Source: DASWLF01 sp963768765
GTDB lineage: Bacteria > Desulfobacterota > Desulfobaccia > Desulfobaccales > 0-14-0-80-60-11
Assembly (NCBI GenBank): GCA_963768765.1
Contig: CAVYJK010000020.1
Coordinates: forward strand, 62,001 to 126,000
Direction: 5' to 3'
DNA length: 64,000 nucleotides
Shown here: in pieces, positions 53,693 to 62,223 of the stretch
How positions within the stretch are numbered: the first letter of the stretch is position 1
How the letters are laid out: every line of letters starts with the position of its first letter
The notes under the pieces: generated by a model
Seen by the model: only the letters and a program-made list of their open reading frames with translations
Told to the model about the DNA's origin: nothing
Database searches by the model: none
Program-made: the position numbers and the translations under genes

Positions 53693-53713
53693 GGTGGGCA
53701 GTGCCCACCCTAC
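53693..53713 (-). repeat. REP right of gene remnant
   Basis: Exact reverse complement of 53278-53298. It is preceded by a CACAGGC palindrome (53633-53658) and a GGGGCGACCCGGCGGGTCGC palindrome, so three repeat families are packed in 80 bp. Confidence 0.9.
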
Positions 53714-53752
53714 ATTTCCCTTAAAAAAGGCCAGTGGCGTCATACATTCTCT

Positions 53753-54457
53753 TTAATTTATTCGGCCCCATATCAGACTAAGATTTTTTATATATTTCTC
53801 CTCTTGTTTTTTTCCTTTTACGCCAAGGGGAGAAGGGTGATATAGTTGGAAAATATCTGTCTTAATTCCGTTTTTAAATTTACATCTCAAAGGAGGGGAA
53901 AACATCACTTCATATTCTAAACCATCTATAGGTAACACAATGGTTTCTTCAATTAGACAATTTAAAACATCCTTAACTTCACCACCTAATGTAATTATAG
54001 TTTCCGGTTTTATGATCTCAATCTCTTTGTCTAAATAAATAATACATTTTTTACTTAATTCTTTATAAATTTTCTTTTTGGGATCTTTCCATTTAGAAAA
54101 TAATGGCTGTAATTTAGAGTAACCAACATTGCATTTAACACTATTTGTCGTATATATTAAAGATTGCTTTATTCCAGCCGCATTTAAAAATCGACGAAAT
54201 CTCAATCCCGTCTTAATATTAGTAAGTGGCATGAGAGTTATTCTTGATCCCCTCCACAGCCTTTCATTTTCATCCTCTCCGCCTGAATCCATGCCAACAA
54301 TCATTAAATCGGCATCTCGTTTTCCATTTCCCCAAACAATTTTGTTCCCAACAAATCCATGATCTTTCAAACAGTAGAGACAATCACAATTAAATTGCAA
54401 CGAATCATTTGCATTTGGATATAAGAAATCATCTTGATTATATTTAGAAATGTCCAT
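53753..54457 (-). CDS. AT-rich uracil-DNA-glycosylase-fold protein
   Basis: A 234-residue member of the uracil-DNA glycosylase superfamily. Visible: DADLMIVGMDSGGEDENERL (motif 1 region), IYTTNSVKCNV, IIKPETIITLGGEVKDVL, and the late catalytic-loop region LYHPSPLG. Cysteines near the N-terminus (CDCLYCLKD) suggest an iron-sulfur or zinc site as in family 4 enzymes, but the fit is incomplete. The gene is strongly AT-rich compared with its neighbours, suggesting transfer. It could act in base-excision repair or be part of a mobile defence or phage gene set. No frameshift. Confidence 0.7.
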   Translation of the reverse strand: MDISKYNQDDFLYPNANDSLQFNCDCLYCLKDHGFVGNKIVWGNGKRDADLMIVGMDSGGEDENERLWRGSRITLMPLTNIKTGLRFRRFLNAAGIKQSLIYTTNSVKCNVGYSKLQPLFSKWKDPKKKIYKELSKKCIIYLDKEIEIIKPETIITLGGEVKDVLNCLIEETIVLPIDGLEYEVMFSPPLRCKFKNGIKTDIFQLYHPSPLGVKGKKQEEKYIKNLSLIWGRIN

Positions 54458-54556
54458 TATGATTTCTCCTTTGATAAAATCAGTTATTGATATGATATCT
54501 TACTTTTAAAAAAACCTTTTCCTCCTCAAGGCCCCGTCCCGTGCCCGCCTAACCTT

Positions 54557-55540
54557 TTACTTCAAAAAGTCCTTCTCCTCCCCCAGGCCCCGTTCTTTAG
54601 CCCGTTTGTAGACCGCCAGGCCCAGGGCCAGGTCCTGGATGATGAGCCCGGTGGAGTCGAATACGGTGATCTCTTCCGGGGTCTGCCGGCCCGGCTTCTT
54701 GCCCGCCACGATCTCTCCCAGGGAGCCGTAGATCTGCGCCGGGGTCAGCTCGCCTGTGGCCAGGGGCACGTTGATTTCCCCGGAGTGGGACGCCTGGGCC
54801 CAGTCGTCCACCACCACTTTGGCCGCTTTGAGAATGGCGGCTTCCAGTTCCTGCTTGCCGGCCGCGTCGGCGCCGATGGCGTTGATGTGCGTCCCCGGCG
54901 ACACCCAATTCCTAAGCACCACCGGGGTGCGGCTGGGGGTGGTGGTGACCACGATGTCCTGGCCCCGCACCGCCTCTACGACATCATTAGTGGCCCGGGC
55001 GTGGACCCCGTAGGCGGCCACAATTTCATCGGCAAAGGCTTGGGAGTGGGCCAGGTGGCGGTTGTAGACCACCAGGTCCTGGATGGGCCGCACCTTCAGG
55101 ATGGCGGCCACCTGGGTGCGGGCCTGGGCCCCGGCCCCGATGAGCCCCAGGCGCGAGGCGTCGGGCCGGGACAGATACCTGGCCGCCGTGCCCCCCGCGG
55201 CGCCGGTGCGAAAATCCGTGACGTGGGTGCCGTCCAGGTCGGCGAATTCCAGCCCCGTCTCCGGGTCGTTGAGCAGGATCTTGGCCATCACCGTCAGCAG
55301 CCCTTTGGCCGGGTTCCCGGGATGGACGTTGACCCATTTGAGGCCGCAGATGTGGTCCGCTGGCAGGAAGATCTCCCCGTACATGGCCCGGAAATCCCCC
55401 TGCGCCAGGGTCAGGTAGGCCTTGGGAGGCATGTTCGCCCGACCTTCGCCGTAAGCCCGGAAGGCGTCTTCGGCCGCGGTTAGGGCCAGGTCCATATCCA
55501 ATACCTGCATCACTTCCGAACCCGTCAGGACTAAGCTCAT
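54557..55540 (-). CDS. Ornithine cyclodeaminase/alanine dehydrogenase family, paralog A
   Basis: An NAD(P)-dependent mu-crystallin-family enzyme; members act as ornithine cyclodeaminases, alanine dehydrogenases or ketimine reductases. 327 residues: substrate-binding half with PPKAYLTLAQGDFRAMYGEI and CGLKWVNVHPGNPAKGL, Rossmann half with LGLIGAGAQARTQVAAILKV and DIVVTTTPSRTPV. Close to paralog B just upstream, with matching termini (MSLVLTGSE, GLGEEKDFLK). The exact substrate cannot be set from sequence alone. It is second in the tandem pair, across a GC-rich hairpin. Confidence 0.85.
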   Translation of the reverse strand: MSLVLTGSEVMQVLDMDLALTAAEDAFRAYGEGRANMPPKAYLTLAQGDFRAMYGEIFLPADHICGLKWVNVHPGNPAKGLLTVMAKILLNDPETGLEFADLDGTHVTDFRTGAAGGTAARYLSRPDASRLGLIGAGAQARTQVAAILKVRPIQDLVVYNRHLAHSQAFADEIVAAYGVHARATNDVVEAVRGQDIVVTTTPSRTPVVLRNWVSPGTHINAIGADAAGKQELEAAILKAAKVVVDDWAQASHSGEINVPLATGELTPAQIYGSLGEIVAGKKPGRQTPEEITVFDSTGLIIQDLALGLAVYKRAKERGLGEEKDFLK

Positions 55541-55554
55541 GTAGCCTCCTTTAT

Positions 55555-55622
55555 GTTGTGGGGGAGGGCCAGGGACCGAGGGTCCCTGCCCTCCCCCACC
55601 CCCCTCCCAACCCCCTCCCTCA
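55555..55622. repeat. GC-rich hairpin element between paralogs
   Basis: A strong stem GGGGGAGGGCCAGGGACC/GGTCCCTGCCCTCCCCC (plus strand 55560-55599) followed by CCCCCTCCCAACCCCCTCCC. It lies between the end of paralog B and the start of paralog A. Confidence 0.75.
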
Positions 55623-55625
55623 AAC

Positions 55626-56609
55626 TCATTTCAAAAAATCCTTCTCCTCCCCCAACCCCAGCTCCCGGGCCCGGCGCCAAATCTCCAGCCCCAGGCTCAA
55701 ATCCTGGATGGCCAGGCCGGTGGAGTCAAACACGGTGATCTCCTGGGGACCGGCCCGGCCCGGTTTTTTGGCCGCCACGATCTCGCCCAGGGTCCCGTAG
55801 ACCTGCTGCGCCTGGAACTCGCCCCGGGCCAGGGGCACGTTGATTTCGCCGATGTCTTTGCACTGGACCCAATCGTCCACCACCACCCGGGCGGCGTTCA
55901 GGATGGCCGGGTCCAGCTCCTGTTTGCCGGGGCTGTCGGCCCCCACCGCATTAATATGGGTGCCGGGCGACACCCATTCCCGGCGCACCAGGGGAGCGGT
56001 GCTTGGGGTGGTGGTGACCACGATGTCCTGCCCCTGCACCGCGGCCGCCAAGGTCTCGGCTACTGCCACTTGCAGCCCATATAGGCGCTGCAACTCCTCC
56101 TGGAGAGCCTGGGCCCGGGGCCGGGTGCGGCTGTACACGGTGATCTGCCGGATGGGGCGCACCTTGAGGATGGCCGCCACCTGGGTGCGGGCCTGCTCGC
56201 CGGCCCCCACCAGCCCCAGGCGGGTGGCGTCCTCCCGGGCCAGGTGTTTGACCGCCAGGCCCCCGGCGGCGCCGGTGCGGTAGGCGGTGATGTGGGTGGC
56301 GTCCAGGTCCGCCAGCTCCCGGCCCGTTTCCGGGTCGTTTAAGAGGAGTTTACCCATGATGGTGAGGCGGCCCTGGTGGGGATTCTCCGGGAAGTTGGCG
56401 TTCCACTTGACCCCGCAGATATGCCCGGCCGGGAGAATTACTTCTCCGTACATGGCCTTGAAACTGCCCCCGGCCACGTTGAGGTGAACTTTGGGGGGCA
56501 GGTTGGCCCGCCCTTCGCCGTGGGCCCGGAAGGCCTCGGTCACCGCGGCCAGGGCCAGGTCCATGTCCAGGACCTGCATGATCTCAGAGCCAGTCAGCAC
56601 CAGGCTCAT
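55626..56609 (-). CDS. Ornithine cyclodeaminase/alanine dehydrogenase family, paralog B
   Basis: Same family and length (327 residues) as paralog A, with LGLVGAGEQARTQVAAILKV as the Rossmann loop and CGVKWNANFPENPHQGRLTI in the substrate half. Residues differ in the substrate region (VNVHPGNPAKG in A, NANFPENPHQG in B), so the two may accept different amino acids or 2-keto acids. A tandem duplication is the simplest origin. It is first in the pair; A follows. Neither has a frameshift. Confidence 0.85.
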   Translation of the reverse strand: MSLVLTGSEIMQVLDMDLALAAVTEAFRAHGEGRANLPPKVHLNVAGGSFKAMYGEVILPAGHICGVKWNANFPENPHQGRLTIMGKLLLNDPETGRELADLDATHITAYRTGAAGGLAVKHLAREDATRLGLVGAGEQARTQVAAILKVRPIRQITVYSRTRPRAQALQEELQRLYGLQVAVAETLAAAVQGQDIVVTTTPSTAPLVRREWVSPGTHINAVGADSPGKQELDPAILNAARVVVDDWVQCKDIGEINVPLARGEFQAQQVYGTLGEIVAAKKPGRAGPQEITVFDSTGLAIQDLSLGLEIWRRARELGLGEEKDFLK

Positions 56610-56614
56610 AAAGA

Positions 56615-56821
56615 AAGTTCAAAGTTAAAGTTCAAAGTTCAAGGTTCATCGGTTCAAGGTTCGAAGGTTCATAGGTTTCAGATAGCAGGCTTGAACCCAA
56701 AGATAAGGACATCTTTTTATTAGCAGAAGGCGGCACAGCCGCCGACCTGTGGAACTCGAAAGTCGAAGAACTCTAGAAGTCTTTGAACTTTGAACCTGAA
56801 CTAATCCTCGCCCCGACAGCG
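56615..56821. other. Low-complexity tail region after ade
   Basis: Tandem AAAGTTCAAAGTT-type and GGTTCAAGGTTCG-type repeats (56615-56680) and a CTTTGAACTTTGAACCTG tract near 56785. It lies between the corrected ade stop (56822) and paralog B. An open frame through it is only read-through of the ade frameshift. Confidence 0.6.
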
Positions 56822-58520
56822 TCACCACTCTGGAAGCGGTCTCACGTCCACCAGGCCCAGGTCCGTGAGCTTCAATGCCGGGATCACCGGCAGTGCCAGA
56901 AAGGATAGGGCCATAAAGGGGTCTGGTAAGTCTCCCCCCAGGCCGCGGTAGGCCGCTTTCAGACGACCGTAAGCCCCGGCCACCTCCTGCAGGGGCACGG
57001 GGGCTGATGAGCCCGGCGAGGGGCAGCGGCAGGTCCGCCAACACCCGGCCGTCGGCCACCACCGCCAGCCCGCCCCCCAGTTCCACCAGGTGGCGGGCGG
57101 CGGCCAGCATGTCGGCCTCGCTGGCCCCCACCACCACGAGGTTATGAGAGTCGTGGGCCACGGAGGACGCCAGGGCCCCGCTTCGGAGGCCGAAACCCTG
57201 CACCAGGCCCAATCCCAGGTTGCCGGTGCCGCGGTGGCGCTCCACCACCGCCAGCTTCAGCAGGTCCTGGCCCGGCGCCGCCACCAGTTTGCCGTCCCGC
57301 ACCGGCGCCGGCAACACCCGTTTCTCCGTGAGCAGCTGGCCCGGAATGAGGCCGATGACCTTGACCAGGTCCCCGGCGGCGGCCGGGAAGAAGCGCTCCA
57401 GAGTCAGATCCTTCACCTGCAGGGAAGTCTTCGGGGTCGGCGGGTCCGAAAAATCCAGGGCCGCGGTGAGCCTGCCCTGTGCCGCCACCAGTTGTCCGTT
57501 TTTGAAAACCTGGTCCACCCGGAAAGCGTCCAGATCCTCCACCACCACCAGGTCGGCGGCCAGCCCCGGGCTTAGGGCCCCCCGGTCCCGCAGCCGGAAA
57601 TATTCCGCCGGGTTCAGGGTGGCCAGGGTGACCGCGGCCAGGGGCTCCACCCCCAGGGACACCGCTCTTTGCAGCAGATGGTTCAGATGCCCCTTTGCCA
57701 GCAGGTCTTCGGGGTGGCAGTCATCGGTGACCAGCATGGTGCGCCGGAGAGCGGCGGGACTCACCCCGGGCAAAAGGTCCGCCAGGTTCTTGGCCAGGCT
57801 GCCCTCCCGCAGCATCAGGTAAAAGCCCTTCTCCAGCTTTTCCCGGGCTTCCGCCGCCTGGGTGCACTCATGGTCGGAGCCGATGCCGGCCAGGCGGTAG
57901 GCGTTGAGGTCTTTGCCGGAGAGCAGCGGCGCATGGCCGTCCACCGGCCCCCGGGGAAAGAGGGCGATTTTTTCCAGCAGGCCCTCGTCCCCGGCAATCA
58001 CCCCGGGGAAGTTCATCACCTCGGCCAGGCCCAGGACCCGGGGGTGCTGCCGGTAGGGCGCCAGGTCCCCGGCCGAAAGCACGGCCCCGGCGGTCTCCAG
58101 GGGAGAGGCCGGCACGCAGGAGGGCAGCATGAAAAAGATGTCCAGGGGCAGGCCACGGCTGGCGGCCAGCAGCCAGTCCAGGCCGGCCGTGCCCCAGACG
58201 TTGGCGATCTCGTGGGGGTCCGCCACCACCGTGGTGGTGCCCAGGGGCAGCAGGGCCCGGGCCAGCTCCCGGGGGGTGAGCATGCTGGACTCCAGGTGCA
58301 GGTGGCCGTCGATGAGACCCGGCAGCACGTAGCGCCCTTTGACGTCCATCCTGGGACCCTCGTAGTCTCCCAGCCCCACGATGACGCCGTCATAGACGGC
58401 CACATCGACCCTTTGACACTCCCCGGTGTAGACGTTGGCCACCCGCCCTCCGGCAATCACCAGATCCGCCGGAACTTCCCCCCGGGCAGCCTGCAAACGC
58501 CTTTTGAGTCGCTCAGGCAT
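56822..58520 (-). CDS. ade: Adenine deaminase (one frameshift)
   Basis: Converts adenine to hypoxanthine for purine salvage; a metal-dependent amidohydrolase. Motifs: GLIDGHLHLESSMLTPREL, TTTVVADPHEIANVWG, FPGVIAGD, MLVTDDCHPEDLLAKGHLNH and TLNPAEYFRL, plus the C-terminal domain with FGLRSGALASSVAHDSHNLV. One extra base in the G run at 56999-57003 breaks the frame after AGLIS; corrected, it reads PVPLQEVAGAYGRLKAAY and ends LGLVDVRPLPEW at 565 residues, the normal size. The ATG at 58518-58520 follows AGGACG. It stands alone apart from the paralogs downstream. Confidence 0.93.
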
Positions 58521-58823
58521 ACGTCCTCCAACCCGGCCAGTTTAAACGAAAAACCGGCGCGGCGCAATGAGGGGCTACGGCGATCAGACCAGGGCTTAAT
58601 GGAGAAAAGGATTGGACAGAGGCCAAATTAATGGGGCTAAGGAGAGGGATCGCGAGCCGCGGCCGCAGACTTCAGCCTGCGCCGACGCTACCTTTTAATG
58701 AATGGAACCCGCTTCTGCACTCAAGGATTATCCTGAAGAGGGTGCGCAGTCCAGGGTCTGGCTCCCCCGGGTGGGCAGAAGACCAGGATATGCCATGGTT
58801 TCAGTCCAGTCAAAAACGGCCTC
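58521..58823. other. Intergenic region, no gene recognised
   Basis: About 300 bp between ade and the small membrane gene; promoters for ade must lie at its left end (minus strand). I see no repeat family member and no supported frame; 58702-59061 plus is a shadow of the small gene. Confidence 0.5.
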
Positions 58824-59081
58824 TCAGCTTTTACAGTTTATTAGCTTTGACCTTATCGGAGGCTTGTCCAGCTTCGGACTAACTTTGGGCAAGAGGATTT
58901 CTCCGGTTTTATCAGGTCGCGAGCGCGGATTTGCCCCGGTCTGCCACTGGATAAAGAGTTCCTCGCAAAGATCATCCTCTCGTTGCGCCGCCTTAAGGAG
59001 GGAGAAAATGACCATCAGGAACACCACCCCCAGAAGGAAGACCAGGGTGAGTCCGCCATAAATCAAGACATCATGTAACAT
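58824..59081 (-). CDS. Small single-helix membrane protein, unknown
   Basis: An 85-residue protein: one N-terminal membrane helix (LIYGGLTLVFLLGVVFLMVI) and a charged cytoplasmic tail (KAAQREDDLCEELFIQWQTG). Family not recognised. AAAGGAG lies about 8 nt before ATG 59081, and it begins 27 bp after the fliA stop on the same strand, so it is probably in the flhG-fliA operon. A motility-linked role is possible but unproven. Confidence 0.65.
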   Translation of the reverse strand: MLHDVLIYGGLTLVFLLGVVFLMVIFSLLKAAQREDDLCEELFIQWQTGANPRSRPDKTGEILLPKVSPKLDKPPIRSKLINCKS

Positions 59082-59108
59082 GAGCCGCTCCTTTGTCCTC
59101 TGCCATCT

Positions 59109-59906
59109 TTACCCTTCCTCTTCCTGGGAATATTCCCTTAGCTTGTGCCGCAGGTGGTACATGGCCTGGGTGTGCAACTGGGAGATGCGGGATTCGGTGT
59201 AGCCCATGATCTGCCCGATCTCCTTCATGGTCAGCTCTTCATAATAATAGAGGGAGATCAGCAACTTTTCCTTGTCCGGCAGGGATTCAATGGCCTGTAG
59301 CATGATTTCCTGGAGTTCGGAAAAATGGACCTCCAGGAAGGAATTCCGGCTGTTTTCGTCCTGCAGGATCTCGGGGAGGTCGGGTTCCACCAGGCCCAGG
59401 CTGCCGGCGCCCACCTTGCGCCCTTCCAGGGCCACCAGGGAGACCGACTTGGTTTCATCCAGCAGCTGGTAGAAATCTTCCAGTTCCAGGCCCAGGAGCC
59501 CGGCCACCTCATCGGCCTCCGCCGGCCGCCCCAGACTTCTCTGCAACTGGGCGTAGGCGTTCTCGATGAGGTGCGACTTTTTCCGCACCGAGCGGGGGGT
59601 CCAGTCCAGGCTCCGCAGCTCATCCAGCATGGCCCCCTTGATGCGGAACTCGGCGTAGGTCTTGAAATTGATGTTCTTGGAGGGGTCAAACTTCTGGATG
59701 GCGTCCATCAGCCCGATGATGCCGGAGCTGACGAGATCGTCCTGGGAAATATGGGACGGCAGGCGCAGGGCCAGGCGGGAGGCAATGTACCTGATCAACG
59801 GGGCGTACTGCAACACCATCTGCTCCTGCCAGGCAGGATCCACTTTTTTGGAGCCGCGCTTCACAACGGCCGTCAAACTGTCCTGGACCAAGGTCGTCTC
59901 TTCCAT
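59109..59906 (-). CDS. fliA: Flagellar sigma factor FliA (sigma-28)
   Basis: An alternative sigma factor for late flagellar and chemotaxis genes. 265 residues from ATG 59904-59906 (MEETTLVQDS). Region 2: YAPLIRYIASRLALRLPSHI, DLVSSGIIGLMDAIQKFDPS, FKTYAEFRIKGAMLDELRSL, DWTPRSVR; region 3: LGRPAEADEVAGLLGL; region 4: LPDKEKLLISLYYYEELTMK then EIGQIMGYTESRISQLHTQA. Complete. It follows flhG by 14 bp. FlgM, its anti-sigma factor, is not in the window. Confidence 0.95.
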   Translation of the reverse strand: MEETTLVQDSLTAVVKRGSKKVDPAWQEQMVLQYAPLIRYIASRLALRLPSHISQDDLVSSGIIGLMDAIQKFDPSKNINFKTYAEFRIKGAMLDELRSLDWTPRSVRKKSHLIENAYAQLQRSLGRPAEADEVAGLLGLELEDFYQLLDETKSVSLVALEGRKVGAGSLGLVEPDLPEILQDENSRNSFLEVHFSELQEIMLQAIESLPDKEKLLISLYYYEELTMKEIGQIMGYTESRISQLHTQAMYHLRHKLREYSQEEEG

Positions 59907-59920
59907 AATTCGCCCTGTAC

Positions 59921-60820
59921 TCAGCGCGCCGCGCAACCGGGATGGCCGCAGCGGCGGCGCCAGAAGAACTTGATGTTGCCTGTCATTTCGCCTCTGGGCG
60001 GCGTCTCCCACAGTCTTTGGGCCAGCCGGGTGAACGACTGGCTGGCCGGAGAATGGGGGTACAGCGTCAAGACCGGCTGCCGCCTCATGACCGCCCGGGG
60101 GATGGCTTCGTCATAAGGGATGCAGCCCAGGTACCCCAGGTGGATCTCCGACCCCAGGAAGCGCTCCACCACCGTCAGCAAGGTGCGGTAAACCGACTCA
60201 GCCTCCCGGGTCCGGGTCAGACCGTTCACCAGCAGGTTAAAATGCCTCTCCCCGTGCCGGGTGGCCAGGACCTTGATCATGGCATAGGCGTCGGTGATGG
60301 AGGTGGGCTGGTTGTTGGCCACCACGATGCGCTCCAGGGAAGCCAGGTTGAAAAAGAGGACGTTGCGGGAGATGCCGGCCCCGGTGTCGATGAGGACCAC
60401 ATCCAGGTTCTCCGCATAATTGTCCAGTTCATTGAGCAAAAAGATCTTTTGAAATTCATCCAGCTCCGCCAGGTCCGAGATGCCGGAGGAGGCGGACAGG
60501 ATCTTGACCCCTTCCGGCCCTGCCAGGACGGCCTCGGCCAGGGATTTCTGATGGGAGAGCACCTCATAGATGGTGTAGCGGGCCGTCAGTCCCAACAGGA
60601 TGTCCAGGTTGGCCAGTCCCAGGTCGGCGTCGATGAGGAGCACTTTGAGCCCCTGCCGGGCCAGGGCCAGCCCCAGGTTGACCACGATGTTGGACTTGCC
60701 TACCCCCCCTTTGCCGGAGGTCACCGCAATGACCCGGGGCGCCGGCCGGGTTAAGCCACGGGCGGCGGCCAGGCCCTGGAAGACTCTCTCCGGCCCCGCC
60801 ATCAGCAGCATCGGTTTCAT
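59921..60820 (-). CDS. flhG: Flagellar number regulator FlhG (MinD-like ATPase)
   Basis: A ParA/MinD-type ATPase that limits flagellar number and placement with FlhF. 299 residues from ATG 60818-60820: deviant Walker A in VIAVTSGKGGVGKSNIVVNL, LKVLLIDADLGLANLDILLG, DVVLIDTGAGISRNVLFFN and IVVANNQPTSITDAYAMIKV. The N-terminal DQAxxLR-type FlhF-contact motif is not obvious, and no flhF lies immediately upstream as it does in many genomes. The upstream frame to 60883 is less likely. It heads the flhG-fliA unit. Confidence 0.9.
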   Translation of the reverse strand: MKPMLLMAGPERVFQGLAAARGLTRPAPRVIAVTSGKGGVGKSNIVVNLGLALARQGLKVLLIDADLGLANLDILLGLTARYTIYEVLSHQKSLAEAVLAGPEGVKILSASSGISDLAELDEFQKIFLLNELDNYAENLDVVLIDTGAGISRNVLFFNLASLERIVVANNQPTSITDAYAMIKVLATRHGERHFNLLVNGLTRTREAESVYRTLLTVVERFLGSEIHLGYLGCIPYDEAIPRAVMRRQPVLTLYPHSPASQSFTRLAQRLWETPPRGEMTGNIKFFWRRRCGHPGCAAR

Positions 60821-60840
60821 CCTGGCTCCAATTATGGGTC

Positions 60841-61224
60841 TTATAACTGCGGCCACCGCAACGCCGTGAAGGCGGCAAACCATTGGGAGAGCTTGCGGAA
60901 CCCGGCCCCGGGCCGGCGGCGTCCCCGGACCCTGACGCCAGGCGGCCCGGTCGGTTCCGGGGCCGGTTCCGGGGCGGCGCCCAGGTCCGATTCTCTTTGG
61001 CTCAGGCCCTGCAGCAGGGCCGCCACTTCCTCGGGGGTCAGTAAGACCCGCTTCAGGGCCACGCTCCTTACCGGCGGGGAGTCAGCCGCCCGGAGGTCCG
61101 ATCGGGGGTCCAACCCGCGGTTGCCATCCCCCGCCATTCTCTCGCCGGCGGCCCGGTGGTGCCGCGCTCCGCCTCTTTCCGTCCATTCTGGCCCTTTCAG
61201 CCCCGTTCCGTCCTCTCCAGCCAT
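60841..61224 (-). CDS. Uncharacterised protein upstream of flhG
   Basis: Not recognised. A basic, proline/glycine-rich 127-residue frame whose only structured-looking part is SVALKRVLLTPEEVAALLQG, which faintly resembles the N-terminal peptide of FliM-type proteins (LSQxEIDALL), followed by a low-complexity PEPAPEPTGPPG segment. It ends 20 bp before flhG on the same strand, where flhF would often be, but it has no GTPase motifs. It could be a remnant or a spurious frame; the start is uncertain. Confidence 0.4.
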   Translation of the reverse strand: MAGEDGTGLKGPEWTERGGARHHRAAGERMAGDGNRGLDPRSDLRAADSPPVRSVALKRVLLTPEEVAALLQGLSQRESDLGAAPEPAPEPTGPPGVRVRGRRRPGAGFRKLSQWFAAFTALRWPQL

Positions 61225-61547
61225 TTCTGCCTTGACCGCCTTCCGATTGCCTTTGCCCTACTGTTTTGAGCAATGATTGTGCCAGGGGCCAGACAGACTT
61301 TTCGAGCCCCTCGTGGGGCCTCCCCACAAACACCTGACTCACCGCAAGTACTTGAATAACTTTTAAAAAAATCGGCTCAGGAAAACTTTCTCCCAACCCC
61401 GGGGAGGGACCGAAGGTATTGGCCCAGGCGGGAAAATCACTGCCGGGTGTCAGAAATGCGGAAGATCGTCAAAATATTGACGCTTGCCAGGAGACCAGAC
61501 CTGTGATAAAAGAAATTGAATTAATCTACTAAGATAGGCTTTAAACC
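61225..61547. other. Intergenic region, no gene recognised
   Basis: About 320 bp between the divergent 60841 frame and rlmE. It holds a GAGCCCCTCGTGGGGCCTC hairpin (about 61301-61320) and no supported frame; promoters for both sides must lie here. Confidence 0.5.
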
Positions 61548-62186
61548 ATGCCCCGCCCCGGGGTTCCGGACCCCTACCGGACACGGGCCCGGGCCGAAGG
61601 CTTCGTGGCCCGGGCGGTGTACAAACTAAAAGAAATCGACGAAAAATACCGCCTCTTCCAGGAGGGCCAGCGGGTTTTGGATCTGGGTTGCAGCCCCGGA
61701 TCCTGGCTCCAGTACATCGCTTCCCGGGTGGGCCCCCGCGGCCTGGTGCTGGGGGTGGACCTGACCGCACCGCAAATCGAGCTGGCTCCGCCCCTATGCT
61801 TCATTGCCGGGGCGGTGGGAAGTCTAGACTTGGAGGCCGTGGCCGCCATCAGCCCGTATTTCGACGTGGTGGTGAGCGACCTGGCTCCCAAAACCACCGG
61901 CCTCAGGGCCGTGGACCAGCAGCGCTCCCTGGACCTGGCCTTTCAGGCCTGGGAGTTGGCCCAGAAAATCTTGCGGGCGGGAGGCCACTTCCTGGTGAAG
62001 GTCTTTGCCGGACCCGACACCCCAGAGCTGGCCGCGGCCCTGAAAGAGGCCTTCAGCCACACCCGGCAGGTGAAACCGGCGGGCTCCCGCCGGACCAGCC
62101 GCGAGTTCTACCTGCTGGGTCTCAACAAACGGGCCCAACCGGGGCCGGACGCGGCGCTTGAACGCCCGCCGGCTGCCGGCAGGTAA
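61548..62186 (+). CDS. rlmE: 23S rRNA U2552 2'-O-methyltransferase
   Basis: RlmE/FtsJ methylates U2552 of 23S rRNA late in 50S assembly. 212 residues with SAM motif RVLDLGCSPGSWLQYIASRV and the catalytic K-D-K-E set: Lys in ARAVYKLKEID, Asp in VVVSDLAPKTTG, Lys in FLVKVFAGPDT, Glu in SREFYLLGL. The C-terminus (GPDAALERPPAAGR) is slightly long for the family. No strong ribosome-binding site is visible before the ATG. It starts a rightward group with yebC, ruvC and ruvA. Confidence 0.93.
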   Translation: MPRPGVPDPYRTRARAEGFVARAVYKLKEIDEKYRLFQEGQRVLDLGCSPGSWLQYIASRVGPRGLVLGVDLTAPQIELAPPLCFIAGAVGSLDLEAVAAISPYFDVVVSDLAPKTTGLRAVDQQRSLDLAFQAWELAQKILRAGGHFLVKVFAGPDTPELAAALKEAFSHTRQVKPAGSRRTSREFYLLGLNKRAQPGPDAALERPPAAGR

Positions 62187-62223
62187 GATTACGTCATAGA
62201 AGCTCAAGGAGGAATCAGCCGAG

